From: Acholeplasma sp.
Lineage (GTDB): Bacteria; Bacillota_I; Bacilli_A; Acholeplasmatales; Acholeplasmataceae
Assembly: GCA_012837395.1 (NCBI GenBank)
Contig: DURF01000109.1
Span: 1-9,109 of the forward strand
Length of the DNA: 9,109 nucleotides
Reading direction: 5' to 3'
Translations under genes and position numbers: made by a program
Part shown: positions 1 through 8,127 of the stretch, one piece after another
Position numbering within the stretch: the stretch's first letter is position 1
Layout of the letters: each line of letters begins with the position of its first letter
Notes under the pieces: generated by a model
Databases searched by the model: none
What the model was told of the DNA's origin: nothing
The model's input: the letters and a program-made list of their open reading frames with translations, nothing else

Positions 1-1
1 A

Positions 2-1657
2 GAAAGAATTGAATTATTAGAATCAACAGAAAAGTTATTTGATGAACTCCACTTTTTAAAAAGTGAAAACAAAGAAGAACAAAAGTTGATTGATGATGTA
101 GCAGCATTTAAACATTTAAAATACACAACAAAAGAATTAAGTGAATTATTATTTGTTGATGTATTCTTAGGATTTGTTCCTGATAATAGATGGGACTTTT
201 TTAAAGACTATACTTCAAGAGTAAAACAAGGTTTTATTAACTTTGAAGAAAATGAGTCAGGCCATCATGTTTTATTATATTTAGATAAAGAAGACTCAAA
301 CAAACAATTAACACAATTAGAAAGATTTGGGTTTGTTGTAAAAGAGTTACCGGTTATTGATGAAACGTTTAGTGATTATATAAAATCTAAAGAAAAGATT
401 ATTAATGATAACAAAGTTAAAATCAATGCATTAGAAAGTAAGTTAAATAAACTTGCTGATGAAAAAGAAATTGAATTTGAAATTTTAGTTGATCAAATGT
501 TATCACAAAAAGAACGTAAATTAGTTATTTATAATGAAACTAATGCTGATGTTATCTTTGATGGTTGGATAAGTAATGATCATGCCGGAGATTTACAATC
601 AATCGTTAAAAAAGTAACACTAGAATATCAATTAGAATTTGAAGAACCAACTAAGTTTGATAATGTTCCAACATTACTTGAAAACAATAAGTTTGTTCAA
701 CCATTCGAATCAATTACTAATTCATATTCAGTACCAAATTATAGAGAAATAGATCCAAACCCAATTATGTCAATTTGGTACTGTATCTTATTTGGTTTAA
801 TGTTTGGTGATATTGGATATGGGTTATTATTATTAATTGGTACAGGTGTAATATTAAAATATAAAAAACCAAAAGGTGAATTTGGTTCAACAGTTAAAAT
901 ATTCTTTTATGCATCGTTTGCGACAATTCTTGCCGGAATTGTTTACGGAAGTTTATTTGGCGTAAACTTAGTAGGAATTGTTGGAAACTGGTTTGGGAAA
1001 ACTTGGGAACCACTATTAGATCCGATGTATGATCCTATTACGATGTTAATCTTTTCACTAGGAGTAGGGGTTTTACAATTAATGACAGGATTAGTTATGA
1101 GAATTGTTCTTTCAATAAAACAAAAAGATATTATCTCAGGGCTATCAGATGGACTAAGTTGGTTGTTAATATTACTAGGACTATCAGCGTTTGCTGTTAG
1201 TCTAGCAGGTGATAGTTTTAAAGTATTATCAAATGTAGGTATTGTTTTAATTATTTTAGGACTTGCTGCATTGTTAATTTTTGGTGGAATGAAGAAAAAA
1301 GGTGTCTTTGGAAAAATCTTTGGTGGTCTTGGTGGAGTAGCCGGAATAACTACATATCTAAGTGATATCTTAAGTTATTCAAGAGTACTAGCACTAGCTT
1401 TATCATCAACAGTAATTGCATTTACGTTTAATTTACTTGCAGGATTAATTCAAGGTAGTTTTATAGGCTTTGTTTTATCATTAGTTGTTTATTTTATTGG
1501 CCATGCCTTTAACTTTGCAATCAGTTTATTATCTGCATACGTACATGGTAATAGATTACAATACTTAGAATTTTACAATAGATTTTATCAAGGTGGAGGT
1601 TATTTATTTAAACCACTAACATTTGATTTAAAAAATATAAACGAAATTACAAAATAG
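2..1657 (+). CDS. ntpI: V/A-type ATPase subunit I (a subunit), 5' truncated by the window edge
   Basis: This is the membrane stator subunit of the V/A-type ATPase, forming the ion half-channels against the K ring. The frame is open from base 2, so the true start lies upstream; 551 residues are visible, against about 650 for the family, so roughly 100 are missing. The TTG at 86 is internal. The first ~240 residues are hydrophilic, with a coiled-coil-rich stretch, and form the cytoplasmic arm. From about base 765 there are seven or eight membrane segments, starting with the family hallmark FGLMFGDIGYG. Two conserved arginines are visible: one in LSYSRVLAL (codon 1382-1384) and one in HGNRLQYLEF (1553-1555). 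They are 57 residues apart and match E. hirae NtpI Arg573 and Arg629, which are needed for ion transport. The TAG stop is part of the ribosome binding site of the next gene, so translation is probably coupled. Identification is very secure. Confidence 0.96.
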   Translation, partial: ERIELLESTEKLFDELHFLKSENKEEQKLIDDVAAFKHLKYTTKELSELLFVDVFLGFVPDNRWDFFKDYTSRVKQGFINFEENESGHHVLLYLDKEDSNKQLTQLERFGFVVKELPVIDETFSDYIKSKEKIINDNKVKINALESKLNKLADEKEIEFEILVDQMLSQKERKLVIYNETNADVIFDGWISNDHAGDLQSIVKKVTLEYQLEFEEPTKFDNVPTLLENNKFVQPFESITNSYSVPNYREIDPNPIMSIWYCILFGLMFGDIGYGLLLLIGTGVILKYKKPKGEFGSTVKIFFYASFATILAGIVYGSLFGVNLVGIVGNWFGKTWEPLLDPMYDPITMLIFSLGVGVLQLMTGLVMRIVLSIKQKDIISGLSDGLSWLLILLGLSAFAVSLAGDSFKVLSNVGIVLIILGLAALLIFGGMKKKGVFGKIFGGLGGVAGITTYLSDILSYSRVLALALSSTVIAFTFNLLAGLIQGSFIGFVLSLVVYFIGHAFNFAISLLSAYVHGNRLQYLEFYNRFYQGGGYLFKPLTFDLKNINEITK

Positions 1658-1670
1658 GAGGAATTTAAAT

Positions 1671-2132
1671 ATGGATGGAAATACATTAACATTATTAGGT
1701 GTAGTACTAGCAACAGCTCTTTCAGGAATTGGAACAGCTATTGCTGTTTCAATATCAACAAGAGCAGCAGCAGGAGTTTTAACAGAAAAACCTAATTTAT
1801 TTGGTAAATTATTAGTTTTAGTAGCTCTAACTACTACAAACGGTATTTATGGGTTTTTAGTAAGTGTTTTAATTATGTCACAATCAGGTCTACTAGGTGG
1901 ATCAAATGCAGTTATTTCACAAGCAGAAGGTATGAAATATTTAATGGCATCACTACCAATTGGTATTGTTGGTTTGCTTGCTGCGGTTTATCAAGCTAAA
2001 TCAGCTGCAACATCAATTTATATGACAGCTAAAAAAGAAGATCTTTCAGCTCGTGGTATCGTTATGGTTTCTTTAATTGAAACATATCCTATCTTAGCAT
2101 TACTAGTAAGTGTATTAATTCTATTAGGCTAA
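1671..2132 (+). CDS. ntpK: V/A-type ATPase subunit K (membrane rotor ring, c-type proteolipid)
   Basis: This 153-residue protein forms the rotating membrane ring that carries the transported ion. It has four hydrophobic helices (about 5-27, 45-69, 91-117, 127-152), the doubled-hairpin form of about 155 residues found in E. hirae NtpK rather than the single-hairpin form. The ion-binding carboxylate is Glu137 in IETYPILA. By ungapped comparison from memory with the E. hirae Na+ site (Leu61, Thr64, Gln65, Gln110, Glu139), the equivalents here are Leu53, Thr56, Asn57, Gln108 and Glu137. Four of five ligands are kept and one Gln is Asn. This suggests Na+ coupling but does not prove it. The ATG is preceded by AGGAGG at 1656-1661, nine bases away and overlapping the stop of ntpI. 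Only 13 nt separate the genes. The strong site suits a subunit needed in about ten copies. Confidence 0.96.
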   Translation: MDGNTLTLLGVVLATALSGIGTAIAVSISTRAAAGVLTEKPNLFGKLLVLVALTTTNGIYGFLVSVLIMSQSGLLGGSNAVISQAEGMKYLMASLPIGIVGLLAAVYQAKSAATSIYMTAKKEDLSARGIVMVSLIETYPILALLVSVLILLG

Positions 2133-2140
2133 GGGAGTGA
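2133..2140 (+). promoter_or_regulatory. Ribosome binding site that decides the ntpE start
   Basis: GGGAGTGA lies right after the ntpK stop codon. It stands at a normal distance (5-8 nt) from the GTG at 2146, whereas the in-frame GTG at 2137 lies inside it. The same 11 bases (TAAGGGAGTGA) precede ntpA at 3969-3979, which supports its role as a ribosome binding site. Confidence 0.7.
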
Positions 2141-2145
2141 ATAAA

Positions 2146-2748
2146 GTGGATTTAATTAAAAAAATAAATGATAAAGGTTTAGATAAAGTTAATTTTATTA
2201 TTGAAGAAGCTAAAAAAGAAGCTGAAGCATTAAAACAAAGTTTAATTGATGAAGCTTTAGAAGAATCAAGAATTAAAGTTAACAATATTAAAAAAGAAGT
2301 AGAAAGCGAAATAACAACTAAAGAAAGATTATTAACATTCGAACAAAGACAAGCCGAGCTTTTAGCTAAACAAAATATTATTGATAATATTTTTGATGAA
2401 GTAAGAGTTAAAATTGAAGCTTTAGAAGGAGCGGAGCTATTAAATTATGTTTATGTAAAAATTAAACAAGAAAAATTAAATGGCGATGAAATAATGCATA
2501 CTAATAAAGAAAATTATGAAAGATATTTTAAAGCTTTATCGAGTGGGACAAAAGGTGATTTAGTTGATTTAGATAAATTAAACAAAAAGTTAAAAACAAC
2601 GTTTAAATTATCAAACAGACCAGTTGATATTAGTAATGGTTTTATTTTAGAAGGAAAACATTTTGATTTAAACTTCTCGATTGAAGAAGTAATCGAGAAA
2701 TTAAAAAACAAACATGAGCGTGCATTAGTTAAAGAACTATTTGAATAG
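2146..2748 (+). CDS. ntpE: V/A-type ATPase subunit E (peripheral stalk)
   Basis: This 200-residue protein (family about 200) is part of the peripheral stalk that holds the catalytic head still while the rotor turns. Residues about 5-85 are a long, highly charged helix rich in Lys, Glu and Ala, as expected for the coiled coil that pairs with subunit G/H. The C-terminal half is globular and ends in NGFILEGKHFDLNFSIEE, resembling the family's GGFIL...I..S.E motif that contacts the head. I choose GTG at 2146 over the in-frame GTG at 2137 because the upstream GGGAGTGA is correctly spaced only for 2146. The gene sits between K and C, the normal place in ntp operons. Its G/H partner is not in the window. 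Overall identity is weak in this family, so the call rests on length, architecture, C-terminal motif and position. Confidence 0.9.
   Translation: MDLIKKINDKGLDKVNFIIEEAKKEAEALKQSLIDEALEESRIKVNNIKKEVESEITTKERLLTFEQRQAELLAKQNIIDNIFDEVRVKIEALEGAELLNYVYVKIKQEKLNGDEIMHTNKENYERYFKALSSGTKGDLVDLDKLNKKLKTTFKLSNRPVDISNGFILEGKHFDLNFSIEEVIEKLKNKHERALVKELFE
2674..2699 (+). repeat. Perfect 9-bp inverted repeat near the 3' end of ntpE
   Basis: TTCTCGATT (2674-2682) and AATCGAGAA (2691-2699) are exact reverse complements around an 8-base spacer, about 60 nt before the ntpC start. It is followed by an A-rich stretch rather than a T tract, so it is not a plus-strand terminator. In a 9-kb sequence this AT-rich, about one such repeat is expected by chance. 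A role in mRNA processing or stability is only a possibility. Confidence 0.4.
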
Positions 2749-2758
2749 TGGTGATTAG

Positions 2759-3673
2759 GTGGATTTAAACTTTTTAAACGGAATATATTATGTAAAAACT
2801 GAAAACATGTTAAACGAAGATGATTTTAATGCTTTAAAAAGATTAGATGAAAAATTGTTTATAAGATATTTAAGAACGAAAAGTTATGGTTTTAATAGTG
2901 GTTATTTAAATATAGAATCTATTATTGAACAAGAGTTTTTAAATGTTAAAGAAGAATTAGATAAAATTACAAAAAGTAATTTTATAACTGACATCTTTTA
3001 TTTAGAAGAAGATTTAACAAACATGAAAATTGTTTATAAAGAAGTTTTCTATAAAGTTAAATCAAATACTTTTAGTAAAATGGGTCGTTTTTCTAAAGAA
3101 GCATTAGAACAGTTTTTTAAGTATGGAAATATGAAATTACTACCTAAAGAATATGAAGAAATGTTTAAAGAGATAAATAAAATAAAAGAAGAAGACTTAC
3201 AAGATTATTTACAAGAATTAGAAAGAGTTGTTTTTAACTTTTATACTAATTTTTCTAAAAGTAATAAAAAATATCAAGTATTTTTTAATTACTTAGAATA
3301 TAAAAAAGTTATGGACAACTTAAAAACATTTTTAAAATTTAAAAATAGAAATGAAAGTATTGAAAAACTAAAGAAAGCTTTACTAGATGAAGAAATAGTC
3401 GGTAGAGCAGTATGGATTGATCTTTATAATGAGTATAATAATACAATCTTAAATAAACTAGCTACCTATTTTAATGAAGGAATAGTTGCTGCAAGTGATG
3501 AGTTTTTAAATAAAGGTAATAATACTGATTTAAGAAAAGAAACACTAAACTATAAAACTGAATTGTTAAAACTTACTAGTTATAACAATGAAACATATGC
3601 ACCAATCTTATATTATCTTCACTTAAAACAATTAGAAAGCTATAAAGTGAGGGAATTATATTATGCAAAATAA
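2759..3673 (+). CDS. ntpC: V/A-type ATPase subunit C (d-type, rotor shaft-to-ring coupler)
   Basis: This 304-residue soluble protein is the funnel-like subunit that sits on the K ring and receives the D/F shaft. It is a little shorter than the usual 320-350 residues. The sequence is almost entirely helical, charged and AT-biased (Lys, Glu, Asn, Phe). Its N-terminus, YVKTENMLNEDDFNALKRLD, followed by a YGFNSGY turn, resembles the family start where a short strand precedes a D-(E/D)-F-x-x-L helix. I see no catalytic motif, as expected. The start is GTG with GGTGA at 2750-2754, 10 nt after the ntpE stop; the spacing is short (4 nt) but I see no better start. The last 11 nt overlap ntpF/G, whose ribosome binding site lies inside this gene. 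Position in the operon strengthens a call that sequence alone would leave moderate. Confidence 0.9.
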   Translation: MDLNFLNGIYYVKTENMLNEDDFNALKRLDEKLFIRYLRTKSYGFNSGYLNIESIIEQEFLNVKEELDKITKSNFITDIFYLEEDLTNMKIVYKEVFYKVKSNTFSKMGRFSKEALEQFFKYGNMKLLPKEYEEMFKEINKIKEEDLQDYLQELERVVFNFYTNFSKSNKKYQVFFNYLEYKKVMDNLKTFLKFKNRNESIEKLKKALLDEEIVGRAVWIDLYNEYNNTILNKLATYFNEGIVAASDEFLNKGNNTDLRKETLNYKTELLKLTSYNNETYAPILYYLHLKQLESYKVRELYYAK

Positions 3674-3971
3674 CAGTATGGTAGCACTAGGTCATAATGA
3701 AAATGTTTATGTCTTTAGCGCAATAGGTATTGAAGGAATAATAATAGATGAGAAATCATTTAAAGATGTATTAAAAGACTTAATTACAAGAGAAGTTAAA
3801 ATTATTATTGTTAGCCAACATTTTCAAGAATTACTTGAAGAAGTAAAAAAAGAGTATCAAGCGGTTTATCCAATTTTTATTACACTCCAAATGGAATTTG
3901 GAGAAGAAAGTAATGCGGTTGATAATTTGAGAAAAAATGTTGAAAAAGCAACAGGAATAAATTTATTTTAA
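3663..3971 (+). CDS. ntpG: V/A-type ATPase subunit F (rotor shaft accessory)
   Basis: This is a 102-residue protein of normal family size (100-110). Subunit F binds D in the central shaft and stimulates ATPase activity. The fold is visible as a Rossmann-like alternation: VALGHNENVYVFSAIGIEGI (strand, then the conserved Gly-Ile-Glu turn), the strand KIIIVSQHF, then a C-terminal helix ending VEKATGINLF, typical of the family. The symbol follows E. hirae, where ntpG encodes the F subunit; other schemes call it ntpF or atpF. It starts at ATG 3663, 11 nt inside ntpC, with GTGAGGGA at 3647-3654 as ribosome binding site, implying coupled translation. A second in-frame ATG at 3678 is less well spaced. 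The gap to ntpA is 17 nt. Confidence 0.92.
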   Translation: MQNNSMVALGHNENVYVFSAIGIEGIIIDEKSFKDVLKDLITREVKIIIVSQHFQELLEEVKKEYQAVYPIFITLQMEFGEESNAVDNLRKNVEKATGINLF

Positions 3972-3988
3972 GGGAGTGATGATTTTAG

Positions 3989-5770
3989 ATGAAAAATAAA
4001 ACAAATAATGAAAATATAGGTATTATAACAAAAGTTTCCGGCCCCTTAATTGTTGCCAAAAATATGCAGTCAGCCCAAGTTTATGACGTTGTTGAAGTTA
4101 GTGAGAAAAGATTAACTGGTGAAGTTATTGAACTTAGAGGTGATTTAGCATCTATTCAAGTATATGAAGAAACTGCTGGAATTGGACCAGGAGAACCAGT
4201 TTATTTTACTAACAAAGTTTTATCAGTAGAACTTGGACCTGGTTTAATTGGTGGTATTTTTGATGGTATTCAAAGACCACTAGATAAAATATATGAAATA
4301 GATAAAAAAGTTATTCCACCTGGAATTAGTGTACCTACTTTAAATGAAGAGAAAAAGTGGGAATTTAGTGAAGTAGCTAGTGTTGGTGATATAGTTTCTG
4401 CTGGAAATGTTTTAGGAACAGTTTTAGAAACTAATGTAGTTAACCATAAAATTATGGTTCCAAATGGTATAACTGGTAAATTAATTGAATTAAATGGTGG
4501 ATTAAAAACTGTTAAAGATATTATTGCTAAAATTGAAAAAAGTAATGGTGAAGTAGTTGAATTAACAATGGTTCAATCTTGGCCAGTTAGAGTTAAAAGG
4601 CCATATAAGAAAAAAGTTACTCCAAATATGCCTATGATTACCGGTCAAAGAGTAATTGATACATTATTCCCAATCGCAATCGGTGGGATTGCGGCAGTGC
4701 CTGGTCCGTTTGGATCTGGTAAAACTGTTGTGCAACACCAACTTGCTAAGTGGAGTGATGCTGATATTATTGTTTATGTTGGTTGTGGTGAACGTGGTAA
4801 TGAAATGACTGACGTTTTAAATGAATTCCCTGAACTAGTTGACCCTAAGACAGGTGAATCATTAATGGAGCGAACAGTACTGATTGCAAATACTTCTAAT
4901 ATGCCAGTTGCAGCGAGAGAAGCAAGTATTTATACAGGTATTACAATTGCTGAGTATTATCGTGATATGGGGTATAGGGTTGCTTTAATGGCTGATTCAA
5001 CTTCAAGATGGGCGGAAGCCTTAAGAGAGATGAGTTCAAGACTTGAAGAAATGCCTGGTGAAGAAGGATATCCTGCTTATTTAAGTTCAAGGCTTGCTGA
5101 TTTTTATGAAAGAGCAGGACTTGTTGAAGTTTTAGGTAGTAAGGGTGTTGAAGGTGCTGTAACTGTTATTGGTGCGGTATCACCTCCAGGAGGAGATACA
5201 TCAGAACCAGTCAGTCAAGCAACTTTAAGAATTGTTAAGGTGTTTTGGGGACTTAGTTCAAGTCTTGCCCATAGAAGACACTTCCCAGCAATTGACTGGT
5301 TAAGAAGTTATTCTTTATATGAAGATCAAGTGGGGGATTATTTCGATAATCAAGTTCACAGTGATTGGACGAGAGAAGTTAAAACTATTAGAGCGTTATT
5401 ACAAGAAGAAGCGGCATTAGAAGAAATTGTTAGACTTGTTGGAGTTGATTCATTAAGTTTTGAAGACCGAACAAAACTTTTAACTGCTCAAATGGTTAGA
5501 GAAGATTTCCTTCATCAAAATGCTTTTGATGATGTTGATACATATACATCAACTAATAAACAGTTTTATATGATGCGTGCAATACTAAATTGGCATGAAA
5601 AAGCAATTGAAGCACTAAATAATGGTATTAGTTATAAAGTAATTGAAAATAGCGAAGCCCGTGGTTTAATTGGTAGATATAAATATGTTAATGAAGATGA
5701 TGTGTTAAAAGAATATAATAATATTAATAAATTAGTAACAGAAGAATTTAATATAAAGGAGGAAGAATAA
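3989..5770 (+). CDS. ntpA: V/A-type ATPase catalytic subunit A
   Basis: This 593-residue protein is the nucleotide-hydrolysing (or ATP-making) subunit, three copies alternating with B in the head. Visible motifs are: a beta-barrel start ([14 protein letters not shown]), the A-specific bulge insertion at about 110-200, the P-loop GPFGSGKT at 239-246 (Lys245), CGERGNEM with catalytic-type Glu268, the Walker B region [16 protein letters not shown] with Asp336, the signature [37 protein letters not shown], and [10 protein letters not shown], which fits the alpha/beta family signature. All key residues are present, so it should be active. ATG 3989 is the earliest in-frame start because a TAG precedes it directly. 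The GGGAGTGA site (3972-3979) is nine or more bases away, a slightly long spacing. Its stop overlaps the ntpB start by one base. Confidence 0.99.
   Translation: MKNKTNNENIGIITKVSGPLIVAKNMQSAQVYDVVEVSEKRLTGEVIELRGDLASIQVYEETAGIGPGEPVYFTNKVLSVELGPGLIGGIFDGIQRPLDKIYEIDKKVIPPGISVPTLNEEKKWEFSEVASVGDIVSAGNVLGTVLETNVVNHKIMVPNGITGKLIELNGGLKTVKDIIAKIEKSNGEVVELTMVQSWPVRVKRPYKKKVTPNMPMITGQRVIDTLFPIAIGGIAAVPGPFGSGKTVVQHQLAKWSDADIIVYVGCGERGNEMTDVLNEFPELVDPKTGESLMERTVLIANTSNMPVAAREASIYTGITIAEYYRDMGYRVALMADSTSRWAEALREMSSRLEEMPGEEGYPAYLSSRLADFYERAGLVEVLGSKGVEGAVTVIGAVSPPGGDTSEPVSQATLRIVKVFWGLSSSLAHRRHFPAIDWLRSYSLYEDQVGDYFDNQVHSDWTREVKTIRALLQEEAALEEIVRLVGVDSLSFEDRTKLLTAQMVREDFLHQNAFDDVDTYTSTNKQFYMMRAILNWHEKAIEALNNGISYKVIENSEARGLIGRYKYVNEDDVLKEYNNINKLVTEEFNIKEEE
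5755..5763 (+). promoter_or_regulatory. Strong ribosome binding site for ntpB inside the end of ntpA
   Basis: AAAGGAGGA is a near-perfect match to the 16S rRNA tail complement and lies six bases before the ATG at 5770. It is within the ntpA coding end, and stop and start share the A of TAATG. This layout favours equal, coupled production of A and B, which are needed 1:1. Confidence 0.8.
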
Positions 5771-7152
5771 TGGCTGTTAAAGAATATAAAACGATAACTG
5801 AAATTGTTGGACCTCTAATGTTAGTTGAAAAAGTTGAAGGTGTAAAATTCGATGAATTAGTTGAAATTAGATTAGCTGATGGAACTAAAAAGTTTGGCAG
5901 GGTTTTAGAAATTGATAATGATGTAGCTGTTGTTCAGTTATTTGAAGGTAGTCAAGGTATTAAAATTGATGATGCAAAAGCAGTTTTTTTAGGACATGGA
6001 ATTGAGCTATCATTATCACCGGATATATTAGGACGCGTTTTTGATGGAATGGGGAGCCCTATAGATGGTAAAGGTAATATAATTGCTGATGTTAAAAGAG
6101 ATATTAACGGCCAGCCTTTAAATCCAGTTGCAAGAGATTATCCAAATGAATTTATTCAAACTGGAATTTCAGCAATTGATGGCTTAAACACATTAGTGCG
6201 TGGTCAAAAATTACCAATTTTCTCAGCATCAGGTCTTCCTCACTCAAGGCTTGCGGCTCAAATTGCAAGACAAGCTACAGTTTTAAATTCAGATGAGCCA
6301 TTTGCGGTAGTCTTTGGAGCGATCGGTATTACATTTGAAGAAGCTGAATACTTTGTTGAAGACTTTAGAAGAACAGGGGCAATTGAAAGAACTGTCATGT
6401 TTATGAACCTAGCAAACGACCCAGCGGTTGAAAGAATAGCAACCCCAAGAATGGCAATTACTGCAGCTGAATATTTATCAGAAGATTTAGGCATGCATGT
6501 ATTAGTTATTTTAACGGATTTAACGAATTATGCTGAATCATTAAGAGAAATATCAGCTGCTAGAAAAGAAGTGCCAGGAAGACGTGGTTATCCAGGTTAT
6601 ATGTATACTGACCTTGCTTCTCTTTATGAAAGAGCAGGAAGAATTAAAGATATGCCAGGATCAATTACTCAAATACCTATTCTAACAATGCCAGAAGAAG
6701 ATATTACACATCCGATTCCGGATTTAACAGGTTATATTACTGAAGGACAAATCATTGTTTCAAGACAATTAGCACTTAAAAACTTAACGCCTCCAATTGA
6801 TGTACTTCCATCATTATCAAGATTAAAAGATAAAGGAATTGGAAAAGGTAAAACTAGAGAAGATCATGCTGATGTTATGAACCAAATGTTTTCTAGTTAT
6901 GCTAGAGGTAAAGAAGCAAAAGAATTATCACAAATCTTAGGTGATGCAGCACTATCTGATATTGATAAGTTATACGCAAAATTCTCAGATGAATTTGAGA
7001 AAAGATATATTTCACAAGGATTTGAAACAAATAGAACAATATTTGAAACACTAGATTTAAGTTGGGAGTTATTAAGAATACTTCCAGTATCTGAACTTAG
7101 AAGAATTAGTCAAAAAAATATTGATAAATATTATTACAAAGATAAGGAGTAG
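5770..7152 (+). CDS. ntpB: V/A-type ATPase regulatory subunit B
   Basis: This 460-residue protein (family 455-465) is the non-catalytic partner of A in the hexameric head; it completes the nucleotide site at the A-B interface. Where A has its P-loop, B has [16 protein letters not shown] (around residues 153-168), the usual loss of the GKT motif in this subunit. Further hallmarks are [59 protein letters not shown] and [20 protein letters not shown]. The arginine finger is visible as Arg351 in LPSLSRL (codon 6820-6822), equivalent to E. hirae Arg350. [10 protein letters not shown] fits the alpha/beta family signature. The start overlaps the ntpA stop by one base and has a strong GGAGG site. The gap to ntpD is two bases. 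Confidence 0.99.
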   Translation: MAVKEYKTITEIVGPLMLVEKVEGVKFDELVEIRLADGTKKFGRVLEIDNDVAVVQLFEGSQGIKIDDAKAVFLGHGIELSLSPDILGRVFDGMGSPIDGKGNIIADVKRDINGQPLNPVARDYPNEFIQTGISAIDGLNTLVRGQKLPIFSASGLPHSRLAAQIARQATVLNSDEPFAVVFGAIGITFEEAEYFVEDFRRTGAIERTVMFMNLANDPAVERIATPRMAITAAEYLSEDLGMHVLVILTDLTNYAESLREISAARKEVPGRRGYPGYMYTDLASLYERAGRIKDMPGSITQIPILTMPEEDITHPIPDLTGYITEGQIIVSRQLALKNLTPPIDVLPSLSRLKDKGIGKGKTREDHADVMNQMFSSYARGKEAKELSQILGDAALSDIDKLYAKFSDEFEKRYISQGFETNRTIFETLDLSWELLRILPVSELRRISQKNIDKYYYKDKE

Positions 7153-7154
7153 TC

Positions 7155-7814
7155 ATGAACAAAGGCCAAATTAATCCAACAAGAATGGAATTAATGAAAC
7201 TAAAAAACAAACTACAAATGTCTGTTAGAGGCCATAAACTATTGAAAGATAAACAAGATGAACTTGTTCATTCCTATATTTCAATAGTTAATGAAACTAG
7301 GGCATTGCGGGAAGAAGTTGATTTACTTTTTTCTGATGTTTTAGGTGTGTTTGTTAAAATGAAACAAAAAAAGGCCTTAGTAGACATTTATGAAATGTTA
7401 ATGATTCCTAGTAGTAAAATTGAAATTGATTACAAACATAAATCAATTATGACTGTTGAAATACCTAAAATTGATATAAAAGAAATTGATACTAAAGGTA
7501 ATCAAACATATAGTGAAATAAGTGCGCCAATGGAAATTAATGAAGTAGAAAATAAAATGAATGATTTATTTCCTAAATTAATTAAGTTATCCGAAATGGA
7601 ACAAAGTATTCACTTAATGACTGAAGAAATAGCTAAAACTAGAAGAAGAGTTAACGTTATTGAAAATGTTATGATTCCAGACTTAAGAGATAATATTAAA
7701 AGAATAACAATGAAACTTGAAGATACTGAACGTAGTAATACGGTAAGAATTATGAAGAGTAAGGATATTGTTATGGAAAAGGTATTAGCTGAAAGAGCTA
7801 AGAGAAATAAATAA
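7155..7814 (+). CDS. ntpD: V/A-type ATPase subunit D (central rotor shaft)
   Basis: This 219-residue protein (family 200-220) forms the long antiparallel coiled coil that turns inside the A3B3 head. The N-terminal helix carries the signature PTRMELMKLKNKL followed by RGHKLLKDKQDELVHSY, and the C-terminal helix carries EIAKTRRRVNVIENVMIPDL and LEDTERS; both are diagnostic. Between them is a variable, less helical stretch (about 80-125) that corresponds to the short side domain. ATG 7155 has AAGGAG at 7144-7149, which overlaps the end of ntpB. This is the last gene of the operon in this window: a terminator begins nine bases after its stop. Confidence 0.97.
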   Translation: MNKGQINPTRMELMKLKNKLQMSVRGHKLLKDKQDELVHSYISIVNETRALREEVDLLFSDVLGVFVKMKQKKALVDIYEMLMIPSSKIEIDYKHKSIMTVEIPKIDIKEIDTKGNQTYSEISAPMEINEVENKMNDLFPKLIKLSEMEQSIHLMTEEIAKTRRRVNVIENVMIPDLRDNIKRITMKLEDTERSNTVRIMKSKDIVMEKVLAERAKRNK

Positions 7815-7822
7815 AAAAAATG

Positions 7823-7858
7823 CCACTTTTTAAGCTGCAAGCTTAGAGGTGGTTTTTT
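7823..7858 (+). terminator. Rho-independent terminator of the ATPase operon
   Basis: CCACTTT (7823-7829) pairs with the complementary arm at 7846-7852, including two G-T wobbles. After one bulged T, TAAGCT (7831-7836) pairs with AGCTTA (7840-7845) around a three-base loop. Six Ts follow at 7853-7858. The A run at 7813-7820 can extend the stem and gives a T run on the other strand, so it might work in both directions. It begins just after the ntpD stop. Confidence 0.85.
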
Positions 7859-7887
7859 ATTAAATAAAAAAAGATGAGGTGAGTTTT

Positions 7888-8109
7888 GTGAGTGATTATA
7901 ATTTTCTAGTATCAAAATTAAAAGAAGCCTATAATACTAAGGAAAATGGGATGAAAATGAAACGAATACATTTGTTTGGCATAAAGTATGCAAATATATT
8001 AGAGGGTGTAAATTTAGGGCAACTATCTATTGATGCTACTGGGAAAGAAAGTTTTAAAATAGAAATTAGAAAGGGCATGAAAATTTCTAGATTTGTTGAA
8101 ATAATTTAA
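7888..8109 (+). CDS. Small HTH-like protein, 73 residues, function unknown
   Basis: I do not recognise a named gene. The protein has an N-terminal amphipathic helix (SDYNFLVSKLKEAY), a basic stretch, then KRIHLFGIKYANILEGVNL and a C-terminal ESFKIEIRKGMKISRFVEI. From memory this resembles short HTH-like proteins with an I-H-L-F-G-I-x-Y-A segment and a closing E-I-x-K-G-(M/I)-K-(L/I)-x-x-(Y/F)-V, sometimes found near restriction genes; I could not verify this. A DNA-binding or control role is inference. The start is GTG 7888, five bases after GAGGTGA (7876-7882); the in-frame GTG at 7879 lies inside that site. It is 18 nt ahead of the GIY-YIG gene, so the two are probably co-transcribed. It starts only 29 nt after the operon terminator, leaving little room for its own promoter. 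Confidence 0.72.
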   Translation: MSDYNFLVSKLKEAYNTKENGMKMKRIHLFGIKYANILEGVNLGQLSIDATGKESFKIEIRKGMKISRFVEII

Positions 8110-8127
8110 TTTTTTTGGAGGAATGTT

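Noticed and set aside
86..88. TTG as the start of subunit I
   Set aside because: The same frame is open back to base 2 and the protein would lack the usual N-terminal part; there is no ribosome binding site in front of it.
2514..2711. Minus-strand open frame opposite ntpE
   Set aside because: It lies wholly inside a well-supported gene, has no ribosome binding site I can see, and its Phe/Ser/Asn-rich translation looks like the complement of Lys/Glu-rich coding sequence.
3979..3999. Six-codon ATG frame between ntpF/G and ntpA
   Set aside because: Its ATG is only two bases from GGAG, too close for good initiation, and it encodes just six residues; kept only as a note on the leader.
6258..6494. 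Minus-strand open frame opposite ntpB
   Set aside because: It is fully contained in a highly conserved ATPase subunit gene and shows no recognisable protein features.
7610..7915. Minus-strand open frame across the end of ntpD and the terminator
   Set aside because: It runs through the terminator hairpin and overlaps two plus-strand genes; its Leu/Ser/Ile-rich hydrophobic translation is the reverse complement of a charged coiled coil.
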